A stretch of DNA of 41,191 nt from an uncultured Prevotellaceae bacterium (GTDB taxonomy: Bacteria > Bacteroidota > Bacteroidia > Bacteroidales > Bacteroidaceae). Below, piece by piece: positions 1-8,023 of this stretch. Every line of letters begins with the position of its first letter. Position 1 is the stretch's first letter. The DNA is taken from the NCBI GenBank assembly GCA_947174565.1, contig CAMWJL010000010.1, positions 1-41,191 of the forward strand, given 5' to 3'. Both the position numbers and the translations under genes were made by a program. Under the pieces are notes generated by a model. The model saw only the letters and a program-made list of their open reading frames with translations, was not told the DNA's origin and did not search any database.

Positions 1-2
1 CA

Positions 3-902
3 AACACACCGTACTTGGCAGAACGCATCTGCCAAAGTTTGGGTTGTCCGCTTGGTAACATGGTGATTTCACATTTTGCCGACGGCGAGTTCGCCGTATC
101 GTTTGAAGAGTCAATTCGTGGCGACGATGTGTTCCTTGTTCAATCGACGTTCCCCAACAGCGACAATTTGATGGAGCTGTTGCTGATGATTGATGCGGCA
201 AAGCGCGCCAGCGCACGCAGCATTGTGGCTGTCATTCCCTATTTCGGCTGGGCACGTCAGGACCGCAAGGACAAACCACGTGTGAGCATTGGTGCCAAGT
301 TGGTGGCCGACCTCCTCAGCGTGGCAGGCATAGACCGTCTCATCACGATGGACCTGCATGCCGACCAAATTCAGGGCTTCTTCAATGTTCCAGTTGACCA
401 CCTGTATGGTTCGCTCGTCGAGGTTCCTTATGTGGCAAAACTGAACCTTCCTAACCTCGTCATCGCTACACCCGATGTGGGCGGTGCTAAGCGCGCACGC
501 CTGTTTGCCAAGAAACTGAACACTCCACTCGTGCTCTGCAACAAAGTGCGTGTACAAGCCAATGTGGTCGATTCCATCCAAATTATTGGCGATGTGAAGG
601 GCAAGGATGTTGTGATTGTAGATGACATGGTAGATACCGCTGGCACCATCACCCGTGCTGCCGACGAGATGATGAAAGCTGGTGCGAACAGTGTGCGTGC
701 GGTGGCAAGCCACTGTGTGATGAGCGACCCTGCCAGCGACCGCGTGCAGCAGTCGGCACTGGAAGAAATCGTATTCACCGACTCCATTCCTTATGCCCAT
801 AAGTGTCCGAAGGTGGTGCAACTCTCTATCGCAGAGATGTTTGCACGCGCCATCCGCGCCGTGTCTGAGCAGAAGAGTGTCAGCGAAGAATTTAATTTCT
901 GA
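3..902 (+). CDS. prs: Ribose-phosphate pyrophosphokinase (PRPP synthetase), 5' truncated by window edge
   Basis: It makes 5-phosphoribosyl 1-diphosphate from ribose 5-phosphate and ATP for nucleotide, histidine and tryptophan synthesis in the cytoplasm. The frame is open from base 3, and a TTG at 15 is an internal codon, so the true start lies upstream of the window. Visible family motifs are SFADGE-like HFADGE near base 75, FGWARQDRKDKPR near 245, the DLHADQIQGFF signature at 351 onward, and the PRPP-binding loop VIVDDMVDTAGT around 613-645. About 300 residues are present, so only a short N-terminal piece is missing. Its TGA shares one base with the ATG of the next gene (TGATG), which implies translational coupling. 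Assignment is secure. Confidence 0.97.
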   Translation, partial: NTPYLAERICQSLGCPLGNMVISHFADGEFAVSFEESIRGDDVFLVQSTFPNSDNLMELLLMIDAAKRASARSIVAVIPYFGWARQDRKDKPRVSIGAKLVADLLSVAGIDRLITMDLHADQIQGFFNVPVDHLYGSLVEVPYVAKLNLPNLVIATPDVGGAKRARLFAKKLNTPLVLCNKVRVQANVVDSIQIIGDVKGKDVVIVDDMVDTAGTITRAADEMMKAGANSVRAVASHCVMSDPASDRVQQSALEEIVFTDSIPYAHKCPKVVQLSIAEMFARAIRAVSEQKSVSEEFNF

Positions 903-1600
903 TGAAGTTTGCCATACTTGCAGCAGGAGAAGGTTCACGACTGGCACAGGAGGGTGTGGAACTACCCAAGCCGCTGGTTCGTGTGAACGGTGAGGCAATG
1001 ATTGACAGGCTCATCCGCATCTTCGGTCAAAACGGAGCGGAAGCCATCTACATCATCACCAACAACCTTACTCCCCTCACACAAGAGCACCTTCTCCAGC
1101 TGCAAGCGATGGACAAACGGATTCATCTTGTTGTTAAGACGACACCCTCGTCCATGCACAGCTTTTATGAACTGCGGAAACAGATGGGCAACGGGAAATT
1201 CTGTCTCACGACGGTTGACACCATCTTCCGCGAAGAGGAGTTCAGGGAATATATCCGTGCATGGAAACAGTCAAGCGAAGACGGCTTGATGGCTGTGACC
1301 GACTACATCGATGACGAGAAGCCGCTTTACATCGCAACTGACTCTAACTTGACCATTACAGGATTTCTCGACCATGAGCCACAGCGTTTCATATCGGGCG
1401 GCATCTATGGTTTGTGTGAGACCTCTTACCCTATCATCGACAAGTGCATTGCCGAAGGACAATCGCGCATGCGCAACTTCCAACGCCAGTTGGTTAAGGA
1501 CAAACTCACGCTAAAGGCATACCCATTCAGCAAGATTCTCGATGTGGACCATGCCTGCGACATAGAAAAGGCTGAAGCCTTTCTCAACCAACAAGACTGA
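902..1600 (+). CDS. Nucleotidyltransferase family protein (NDP-sugar pyrophosphorylase type)
   Basis: The 232-aa product starts with the nucleotide-binding signature LAAGEGSRL at residues 6-14, followed by a PKPLVRVNGEAMIDRLI segment that matches the sugar-1-phosphate nucleotidyltransferase (NTP_transferase) fold. Such enzymes transfer NMP onto a sugar or choline phosphate. No C-terminal left-handed beta-helix is present, so it is a minimal catalytic domain and the substrate cannot be read from sequence. The start overlaps the prs stop by one base, so the two are probably co-translated. A role in surface polysaccharide precursor supply is inference only. Confidence 0.8.
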   Translation: MKFAILAAGEGSRLAQEGVELPKPLVRVNGEAMIDRLIRIFGQNGAEAIYIITNNLTPLTQEHLLQLQAMDKRIHLVVKTTPSSMHSFYELRKQMGNGKFCLTTVDTIFREEEFREYIRAWKQSSEDGLMAVTDYIDDEKPLYIATDSNLTITGFLDHEPQRFISGGIYGLCETSYPIIDKCIAEGQSRMRNFQRQLVKDKLTLKAYPFSKILDVDHACDIEKAEAFLNQQD

Positions 1601-1627
1601 TTAAACAAACACTAAACCTAAATCTTT

Positions 1628-3604
1628 ATGAACAAGTTCTTTTTAGCAACAGCCCTCTGTGCCTCTCTTGCCATCCCAACAATGGGAAAGGACAAGACAA
1701 CATCCGACAACTCCAACAAGATGGTGGCGTATCTGTTCACCTATTTCAACAGCAATGCCCCTGAGGATGAGCAGATTTGCTATGCCATCAGTGAGGACGG
1801 ATACAATTACACCCCACTCAATCATGGCAACCCTGTTATCTCGTCCGACACTATTGCTTTCACACAATGCGTGCGAGACCCTCACATTTTGCGTGGCGAG
1901 GATGGCAAAACCTTCTACATGGTGGCGACTGACATGAAATCGAGCCTCGGATGGTCGAGCAACCGTGGCATTGTCCTGCTCAAATCAACAGACCTTATCC
2001 ATTGGCAGCACTCAGTCATCAACTTCCCCACCCGCTACACAAAAGAGTGGAAAAACGTGATTCGCGTGTGGGCACCCGAAACCATCTACGACCGTCAGGC
2101 AGGTAAGTACATGGTTTTCTACTCACTGCGTACCAGCGACCCTGGCTCGTTCGACAAGATTTATTACCAATATGCCAACGAGGACTTCACCGACCTCGAA
2201 GGTGAACCAAAGTGGCTCTTCGATGCAGGCAACGCCACCATTGACGGCGACATCGTCTATAACGAGGAAGACAAACTCTATCACCTTTTCTATAAACAAG
2301 AATCGGGACGTGGTATCTATCAAGCCGTATCACCCACACTCACAGGTCGATGGACAAACATTGACGGTCATGTAGAACAAACCAATCAGGCAGTGGAAGG
2401 CGTAGGCGTGTGTAAGAGCCTCGACGGAAAGTCATGGATTATCATGTATGACTGCTACGCCAACGGACACTACCAGTTCTGCCGATCTTACGACCTAAAG
2501 ACCTTCGAGTTTGTTCAAGACACTGAAACTAAAGGCAAGTTCACCCCTCGCCACGGCACTATCATGCCCATCACACAGGCGGAAAAGGACCGTCTCTTGA
2601 AGAATTTCGGAAATTTTAATCAGCCCATCCTACCAGGTTTCCATGCCGACCCCGAGGTGTTGTACTCCAACAAAACCAAGCAGTACTACATCTACAGCAC
2701 CACTGATGGAACGCCAGGATGGGGCGGTCATGACTTCAGTGTGTTCTCCTCCACCGACCTCGTGAATTGGACAGATGAGGGAAAGATGCTCGACGTGAAG
2801 GGAGACCAGGTGAAATGGGCAACAGGCAACGCATGGGCACCATGTATCATCGAACGCAAGCAGGAAGACGGTAGTTATAAGTACTATTTCTACTACTCTG
2901 CCCACAACCCGAAGAGCAACCGCAAGGAAATCGGTGTAGCCGTGAGTGACGACCCGAAAGGACCGTTCACAGATTTCGGTCGCCCCATCGTGACCGATGC
3001 CGACCGTCCAGCTGAGGCACATGGCGGACAAGCCATTGACGTGGATGTGTTCCAAGACCCCAAGTCGGGCAAGTACTATCTGTATTGGGGCAACGGCTTC
3101 ATGGCTGGTGCAGAACTGAACGACGACATGACGAGCATCAAGAAGGAGACGGTGAAACACATGACTCCAAAGGGTGGTTCGTTGCAAACATGGGCATATC
3201 GCGAAGCCCCCTATGTGTTCTACCGCAAAGACAAGTACTACTTCCTTTGGTCAGTGGATGATACAGGCTCACCTAACTACCATGTATGCTACGGCACAAG
3301 CGACTCACCATTGGGCGACATCAACATTGACGAAGCCAACTACCGTGTGATTGAGCAAGTGCCAGAAGACAAGATTTATGGCACAGCCCATAACTCCATC
3401 TTGCAGATTCCTGGTAAGGATGAGTGGTACATTGTTTACCACCGCATCAACAAGAACTTTGCGGACAGAAAGTATGGAGGCGGTGTTCCTGGCACACATC
3501 GTGAAGTGTGCATCGACAAACTGACTTTCGACAAGAAAGGCAACATCGTGCCAGTGAAGCCCACACTGAATGGTCCTGAACCTTTGAAAATGACAAAGAA
3601 ATAA
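1628..3604 (+). CDS. Secreted protein with two GH43-type beta-propeller domains (arabinosidase/xylosidase-like)
   Basis: The 658-aa protein has a signal peptide (residues 1-20) and two consecutive five-bladed GH43-like domains, about 32-320 and 325-650. The first has RDPH (Asp84), TIDGDIVY (Asp206) and VEGVGV (Glu257), which can form the Asp/Asp/Glu catalytic set. The second has HADPE (Asp341), an IDVDVFQDP segment, and YREAPYVFY (Glu526). GH43 enzymes invert alpha-L-arabinofuranosyl or beta-D-xylosyl bonds in arabinan and arabinoxylan; the exact substrate is not predictable here. The agmatine deiminase gene starts three bases after the stop. No lipobox or T9SS tail is visible, so a periplasmic location is likely. 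Confidence 0.85.
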   Translation: MNKFFLATALCASLAIPTMGKDKTTSDNSNKMVAYLFTYFNSNAPEDEQICYAISEDGYNYTPLNHGNPVISSDTIAFTQCVRDPHILRGEDGKTFYMVATDMKSSLGWSSNRGIVLLKSTDLIHWQHSVINFPTRYTKEWKNVIRVWAPETIYDRQAGKYMVFYSLRTSDPGSFDKIYYQYANEDFTDLEGEPKWLFDAGNATIDGDIVYNEEDKLYHLFYKQESGRGIYQAVSPTLTGRWTNIDGHVEQTNQAVEGVGVCKSLDGKSWIIMYDCYANGHYQFCRSYDLKTFEFVQDTETKGKFTPRHGTIMPITQAEKDRLLKNFGNFNQPILPGFHADPEVLYSNKTKQYYIYSTTDGTPGWGGHDFSVFSSTDLVNWTDEGKMLDVKGDQVKWATGNAWAPCIIERKQEDGSYKYYFYYSAHNPKSNRKEIGVAVSDDPKGPFTDFGRPIVTDADRPAEAHGGQAIDVDVFQDPKSGKYYLYWGNGFMAGAELNDDMTSIKKETVKHMTPKGGSLQTWAYREAPYVFYRKDKYYFLWSVDDTGSPNYHVCYGTSDSPLGDINIDEANYRVIEQVPEDKIYGTAHNSILQIPGKDEWYIVYHRINKNFADRKYGGGVPGTHREVCIDKLTFDKKGNIVPVKPTLNGPEPLKMTKK

Positions 3605-3607
3605 ACC

Positions 3608-4651
3608 ATGACATATCTACCAGCAGAATGGCATCAGCAAGCATTCGTGCAACTGACGTGGCCGCATAAGGACACCGATTGGGCACCAGTACTTGCTGAT
3701 GCCATTGATTGTTTTTGCGAGATTGCCCGTCAGTTATCCACATGTGGGCAGGTGCTTATCGTGACACAAGACACAGAACAGGCTCAACAAGATTTGCGCC
3801 GACACAACATCTGTCTCTGCAACATCCATTTTGTATCCTGCCCCACCAACGACACATGGGCACGAGACCATGCTTTCATCACCTGTATTGATGAGCAGCG
3901 GCATGCCGTCGTGCTGAATGACTTCCAATTTAATGGCTGGGGACTCAAATTCTCTGCGTACCATGACAACCAAATCAACCAAGCCATTTTGCCTGACATT
4001 GCCGACTTATACAAGGCTTATGATGTAAGTGTGGAATACAACAATCATTTGGATTTCGTTTTTGAAGGCGGAAGCATAGAAAGCGACGGACAAGGCACGC
4101 TCATGGTAACCAGCAGTTGTCTGCTTGCCCCCAACCGCAATAACACACTGTCAAAAACAGACATAGAACAATACCTGAAAGAGACCTTCCATGCGCAGAG
4201 AGTGCTGTGGATAGAACATTCATGGTTGGCAGGTGACGACACAGACGGACACATCGATACCGTGGCTCGTTTCTGTTCCCCTACATCCATCGCCTATGTG
4301 AAGTGTGAGAATCCCGACGATGAGCATTACGAGGAACTGCAAGCAATGGAACAAGAACTGCAAGCCTTACGAACCGCAGACGGACAACCATACCAGCTCT
4401 TCCCTCTCCCGCTTCCTGACCCATGCTACGACGCTGATGGCAAACGTCTTCCAGCCACACATGCCAACTTCCTCATTGCCAACGATGCAGTGTTAGTGCC
4501 TACCTATCAACAGCCTGAGAAGGACACACGAGCTTTGACCCAACTGGAACAAGCATTCCCCTACCACCGCATTATCGACATCGATTGCAGCGTACTCATC
4601 TTGCAGCACGGCTCTCTGCATTGCTCAACGATGCAGTATCCCAAGATTTAA
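3608..4651 (+). CDS. aguA: Agmatine deiminase / peptidyl-arginine deiminase-like (PAD_porph) enzyme
   Basis: The 347-aa cytoplasmic enzyme should convert agmatine to N-carbamoylputrescine and ammonia, the first step of the agmatine route to putrescine. Family motifs are present in order: NDTWARD at 81-87, FEGGSIESDG at 152-161, DDTDGHIDT with His215, and the C-terminal nucleophile motif GSLHC with Cys339. There is no signal peptide or gingipain-type tail, which separates it from secreted bacterial PADs. It sits three bases behind the GH43 gene and probably shares its transcript. The usual partner, N-carbamoylputrescine amidohydrolase, is not in the window. Confidence 0.9.
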   Translation: MTYLPAEWHQQAFVQLTWPHKDTDWAPVLADAIDCFCEIARQLSTCGQVLIVTQDTEQAQQDLRRHNICLCNIHFVSCPTNDTWARDHAFITCIDEQRHAVVLNDFQFNGWGLKFSAYHDNQINQAILPDIADLYKAYDVSVEYNNHLDFVFEGGSIESDGQGTLMVTSSCLLAPNRNNTLSKTDIEQYLKETFHAQRVLWIEHSWLAGDDTDGHIDTVARFCSPTSIAYVKCENPDDEHYEELQAMEQELQALRTADGQPYQLFPLPLPDPCYDADGKRLPATHANFLIANDAVLVPTYQQPEKDTRALTQLEQAFPYHRIIDIDCSVLILQHGSLHCSTMQYPKI

Positions 4652-4688
4652 TAACAGCCCAAGTTCGACGAACTCATAAAAACACTCA

Positions 4689-4904
4689 ACGCTACACCGC
4701 TACAGTGCTACAGTTCTCTAAAAGGTTATCACACGCCCCACCATCAGCGCATTCTCTTATCAATCGTTATCACAGACCGAACCATAACTTACTAATTATT
4801 AACTATATATTATAATATATATAAATATATAATATAATAAATAATAGTCTTTACACATTTTCATTCAATCATTTTAGAACTGTAGCGTTGTAGCACTGTA
4901 GCGC
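4689..4904. repeat. Inverted pair of triple 8-bp tandem repeats flanking an AT-rich core
   Basis: Positions 4689-4717 hold three consecutive copies of an 8-bp unit YGCTACAN. Positions 4876-4904 hold the same kind of array in the opposite orientation; the two arms match at 24 of 29 positions as an inverted repeat. Between them lie two direct copies of GTTATCACA (4725-4733 and 4766-4774) and about 60 bp of almost pure A/T (about 4790-4850). No credible gene lies here. The structure resembles a MITE-like element or an iteron/AT-rich origin-like module, but neither is proven. Confidence 0.6.
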
Positions 4905-4919
4905 AGCAACACGGAATCC

Positions 4920-5045
4920 CTAAAAGTATGCGGCACACTGCCGTTTACCAAGCAGACGGCGCACCCACAAGCGCAACAGCGATACACTCAGCACCGTGAT
5001 TACGATAAACCCTATATTGTAATTATGGTACACCTTGTATCGTAA
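4920..5045 (-). pseudogene. Possible C-terminal remnant of a membrane protein gene
   Basis: A 41-codon open stretch on the minus strand ends in TAG at 4920-4922. It encodes a hydrophobic segment (IGFIVITVLSVSLL) followed by a basic tail (RLWVRRLLGKR), typical of the end of an integral membrane protein. The segment is locally GC-richer than the surrounding AT-rich spacer. No start or upstream part is recognisable, and an in-frame TAA lies just 5' of it. It could be chance; a decayed gene end at an insertion site is the more interesting reading. Confidence 0.25.
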
Positions 5046-5243
5046 TTAGCATGAATCCTATACATTTAGAAAAGAGATGATGGTCTCTCCCAAACCCTCT
5101 CAACGACAATAAATTATTTTTTTGGGGAAAAAGCAATACTTATAATTCCGCTGGAACTACTTCTCACTATGGCATTAAAACAACTAAAATATAAAAAGTA
5201 CCATATAATGACATTGTTGTATGTAAAAGTCCAAACTTTGGAT

Positions 5244-5251
5244 TATATTTG
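5244..5251 (+). promoter_or_regulatory. Bacteroidetes -7 promoter box for the HNH gene
   Basis: TATATTTG matches the Bacteroidetes primary sigma factor -7 consensus TAnnTTTG. It predicts a transcript start near 5258 and a 5' leader of about 22 nt before the ATG at 5281. No clear -33 TTTG lies at ideal spacing. Confidence 0.5.
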
Positions 5252-5280
5252 CAACTATAAAACAACAAGAACACGTCAAT

Positions 5281-6702
5281 ATGGCATTTAAGTACGATTA
5301 TAACAAAGAAAGAACCTCGGTCGAATGGCAGCGTAAAGTTGATGAGATTCGTCAACGGGATAATTACACTTGCCAATTATGTGGTACACAGAACAAACAA
5401 GTTCAAGTACATCATACATGGTACAATCAGAATCTGCATTATTGGGAATCTCCCAATGAACAACTAATTACGTTGTGCAAAGATTGCCATTCTAAAGAAA
5501 CTGATTTAGTACGCGGATTTAAGAAAATAAGACCTTCTTTGGATTCGGATATTGTCCGTTCCTTTGAATCATTGATGAAACAAGGCATTCTTTTGGCAAA
5601 GATTCTGAATGTCTTTGAGAAGATAGGAGTGGAAATCACCATGAGTCCAAAGACAGCAACAAGAAACGATTTACAAAATTCGTATCATTCCCAAAAACTT
5701 TCTATTGATGAGAGAAAGCAGTTGTTCATTCAAGCATTACAGCCTTTTGAGTCAAAATACGACAAAGATTATATACAAGCTTTTCAGAAGTATTGGTTAG
5801 CAGAAAAGGCGGGTACACTCCGCTTTGAGGTAGGAGGAAATGGGCATTTTCTTGATGCTGCAGGAATTACAACTGACTATATAAGCCTGAAACTTGAGAA
5901 CTGGAAGTCGGAATATGATTTCATCAGAAGACAACGAGAGAGTGCGCTTTTATTGGACGAATTAGAACAATTATTAAAAAGGAAAGAACTTGATTCTACA
6001 AATAACCATTGGGAATTACAATATGGAAGAATCGATTCAGGATATTATCATACATCAAACAGGTTGTTAGGGAAGCTTCTTTTTGACAGAGGCCTGTTTG
6101 TGAAAGAAGTTTACAAACATGACAAATTTCTAAACAAAGAAGACAGGTCTTTATTATGTTATCCCATAGAAAGCATTGAGGAAGAAGAACACAAAAATTT
6201 GTCTGATTTTTGTTTTTTATATGAAGCCAATCAAGCATTTAAAACCAAAAAGAAACATAACCAAGCCATTTTATCATCTATAAGTCCTCATATAACACGC
6301 AAATCATTCTACATTGAGCATGGTATCAAATATCCTCACAATCTAAAGTATGATAAATCTATTCAAGATGTAGTAAATTCACTAAAATTCCCAATTGGAA
6401 TTGAATATAGTTATGGCTGTATTTGGATTAGGGTTCACAATCCTACACATTGCGATTTACTTAATCAACTAAATAAAGTATATGATTTGGAACTACTTAC
6501 GAAAATAAATTGGAGCGGCGCAAGTTTTCTACTAAAAGTTCCCTACAATATTTTATACGCAATGGATAGTACACAATTTGATTTTCGGGATGATTCATTT
6601 GAAAATGGTACAATGAAATCGATAAAACTGCCAACCGAATATAAGGATATCACATATTATGCTAACAAAATAGGAGAAATATTCAAACGTAGATATACAT
6701 AG
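5281..6702 (+). CDS. HNH-endonuclease domain protein of unknown function, 473 aa
   Basis: The N-terminus carries a zinc-bound HNH nuclease domain at about residues 15-76: C31-x2-C34, VHH with His44/His45, Asn59 and C66-x2-CH (Cys69, His70), spaced as in phage and mobile-element HNH proteins. Residues 164-208 contain the pattern YIQAFQKYW..kagtlRFEv...lenW, which resembles a segment often seen in Bacteroidetes phage or element-encoded replication-type proteins (inference). Residues 240-473 match nothing I recognise and are rich in Lys, Asn, Ile and Tyr. The gene is visibly AT-richer than both flanks, is monocistronic with its own promoter, and ends at a strong hairpin, all consistent with horizontal acquisition. 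A defence or element-maintenance role is possible but unproven. Confidence 0.75.
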   Translation: MAFKYDYNKERTSVEWQRKVDEIRQRDNYTCQLCGTQNKQVQVHHTWYNQNLHYWESPNEQLITLCKDCHSKETDLVRGFKKIRPSLDSDIVRSFESLMKQGILLAKILNVFEKIGVEITMSPKTATRNDLQNSYHSQKLSIDERKQLFIQALQPFESKYDKDYIQAFQKYWLAEKAGTLRFEVGGNGHFLDAAGITTDYISLKLENWKSEYDFIRRQRESALLLDELEQLLKRKELDSTNNHWELQYGRIDSGYYHTSNRLLGKLLFDRGLFVKEVYKHDKFLNKEDRSLLCYPIESIEEEEHKNLSDFCFLYEANQAFKTKKKHNQAILSSISPHITRKSFYIEHGIKYPHNLKYDKSIQDVVNSLKFPIGIEYSYGCIWIRVHNPTHCDLLNQLNKVYDLELLTKINWSGASFLLKVPYNILYAMDSTQFDFRDDSFENGTMKSIKLPTEYKDITYYANKIGEIFKRRYT

Positions 6703-6816
6703 TTCAATATCGAAGTACAAAACTACATGGAAATATACATGATTGGTCATCATCGATTCACAAACGAATAGAAAGGCATAACAATGCTGCATTCCACAGA
6801 GGAAGATTCCAAACAA

Positions 6817-6845
6817 AAAGAGTTCGATGTTGTATCGAACTCTTT
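6817..6845. terminator. Bidirectional terminator between HNH gene and ilvC
   Basis: A perfect 12-bp stem (AAAGAGTTCGAT at 6817-6828 with its complement at 6834-6845) encloses a 5-nt loop. A-rich sequence before and T-rich sequence at the end give U-tracts on both transcripts. It lies between two convergent genes, so it can end both. Confidence 0.85.
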
Positions 6846-6922
6846 CTATTACTGGTTAATATCCAACCGTTCAACTTGGGGCACTCACACGGACATTGCC
6901 CCTTTCTTATTGATACGGTAAA

Positions 6923-7966
6923 TTAGTTGTTCTCTGGACGAAGTTGACGAACCACCTCTGCTGTACGCCACATTTCTGAGTCGCGGAGAGCTACAAGCTC
7001 TTTCTCCAAACCTACACGGTAGTCGGGCTTAGAGTTTGCGTCGATAGAAATCTGTGCTTCGTTACCAGACTTTACAGAAGCATAGAGCTTCTCGACAACA
7101 GGCTTGATGGCATCGTGGAAAGGAGTCATCCAGTCAAGAGCACCACGCTGTGCTGTGGTAGAGCAGTTGGCATACATCCAATCCATACCCTTCTGAGCGA
7201 AGAGTGGCATGAGCGACTGAGTAAGCTCTTCGACCGTCTCATTGAATGCCTCTGATGGTGTGTGACCATTCTCGCGGAGTACTTCGTACTGAGCAAGGAG
7301 AAGACCTTGAATTGCACCCATGAGTGAGCCGCGCTCACCAGTGAGGTCAGAAGTAGCCTCACGTTGGAAAGTGGTTTCAAACAGGTAGCCAGAACCGATA
7401 CCGATACCAAGAGCGAGTGTACGGTCAAGAGCCTTACCCGTAGCGTCCTGATATACAGCATAAGAAGAGTTCAAGCCACGACCTTCGAGGAACATAGTAC
7501 GGAGTGATGTACCAGAACCCTTAGGAGCCACCATAATCACGTCAATATCCTTGGCAGGAACACAACCAGTGCGGTCGTTCCAAGTGATAGCGAAACCATG
7601 AGAGAAATACAATGCCTTACCAGCTGTGAGGTACTGCTTCAATGTTGGCCATACAGACATCACGGCTGCATCAGAGAGCAGACACATCACGATAGTGCCC
7701 TTCTCGGCAGCCTCTTCGATAGAGAAGAGAGTCTCACCCGGAACCCAACCATCCTTGATGGCCTTCTCGTAAGTCTTGCCCTGACGCTGACCAACGATGA
7801 CGTTGAAGCCATTGTCGCGGAGGTTGCAAGCCTGACCAGGACCCTGAACACCATAACCAATCACTGCGATTGTCTCGTCTTTGAGAATCTCACGAGCTTT
7901 CTCGAGTGGGAATTCCTCACGTGTCATTACCTCTTCGATAACGCCACCAAAATTCATTTTTGCCAT
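6923..7966 (-). CDS. ilvC: Ketol-acid reductoisomerase
   Basis: This cytoplasmic NADPH- and Mg-dependent enzyme converts 2-acetolactate or 2-aceto-2-hydroxybutyrate to the dihydroxy acid, the second step of valine and isoleucine synthesis. The 347-aa product has the Rossmann motif IGYGVQGPGQ near residues 36-45, the KGSGTSLR segment, and the catalytic-domain stretch SDLTGERGSLMGAIQGL, as in Bacteroidetes class I KARI. It is the last gene of the minus-strand ilv operon, 57 bp behind ilvN, and is followed by the terminator at 6817-6845. In several Bacteroides operons a thioesterase gene lies between ilvN and ilvC; here there is none. Confidence 0.98.
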   Translation of the reverse strand: MAKMNFGGVIEEVMTREEFPLEKAREILKDETIAVIGYGVQGPGQACNLRDNGFNVIVGQRQGKTYEKAIKDGWVPGETLFSIEEAAEKGTIVMCLLSDAAVMSVWPTLKQYLTAGKALYFSHGFAITWNDRTGCVPAKDIDVIMVAPKGSGTSLRTMFLEGRGLNSSYAVYQDATGKALDRTLALGIGIGSGYLFETTFQREATSDLTGERGSLMGAIQGLLLAQYEVLRENGHTPSEAFNETVEELTQSLMPLFAQKGMDWMYANCSTTAQRGALDWMTPFHDAIKPVVEKLYASVKSGNEAQISIDANSKPDYRVGLEKELVALRDSEMWRTAEVVRQLRPENN

Positions 7967-8023
7967 TTTGTGATTTTCTTTAATTGTGCAAGGATATCCT
8001 TGCGGGTTTATAAAATGAAATAA

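Noticed and set aside
111-998. A 295-codon antisense frame over prs
   Set aside because: The plus-strand prs reading is unmistakable, and this frame has a shadow-like composition rich in His and Cys.
4725-4774. GTTATCACA repeats as DnaA boxes of a chromosomal origin
   Set aside because: They do not fit the TTATNCACA consensus, and no dnaA or other origin-linked genes are nearby.
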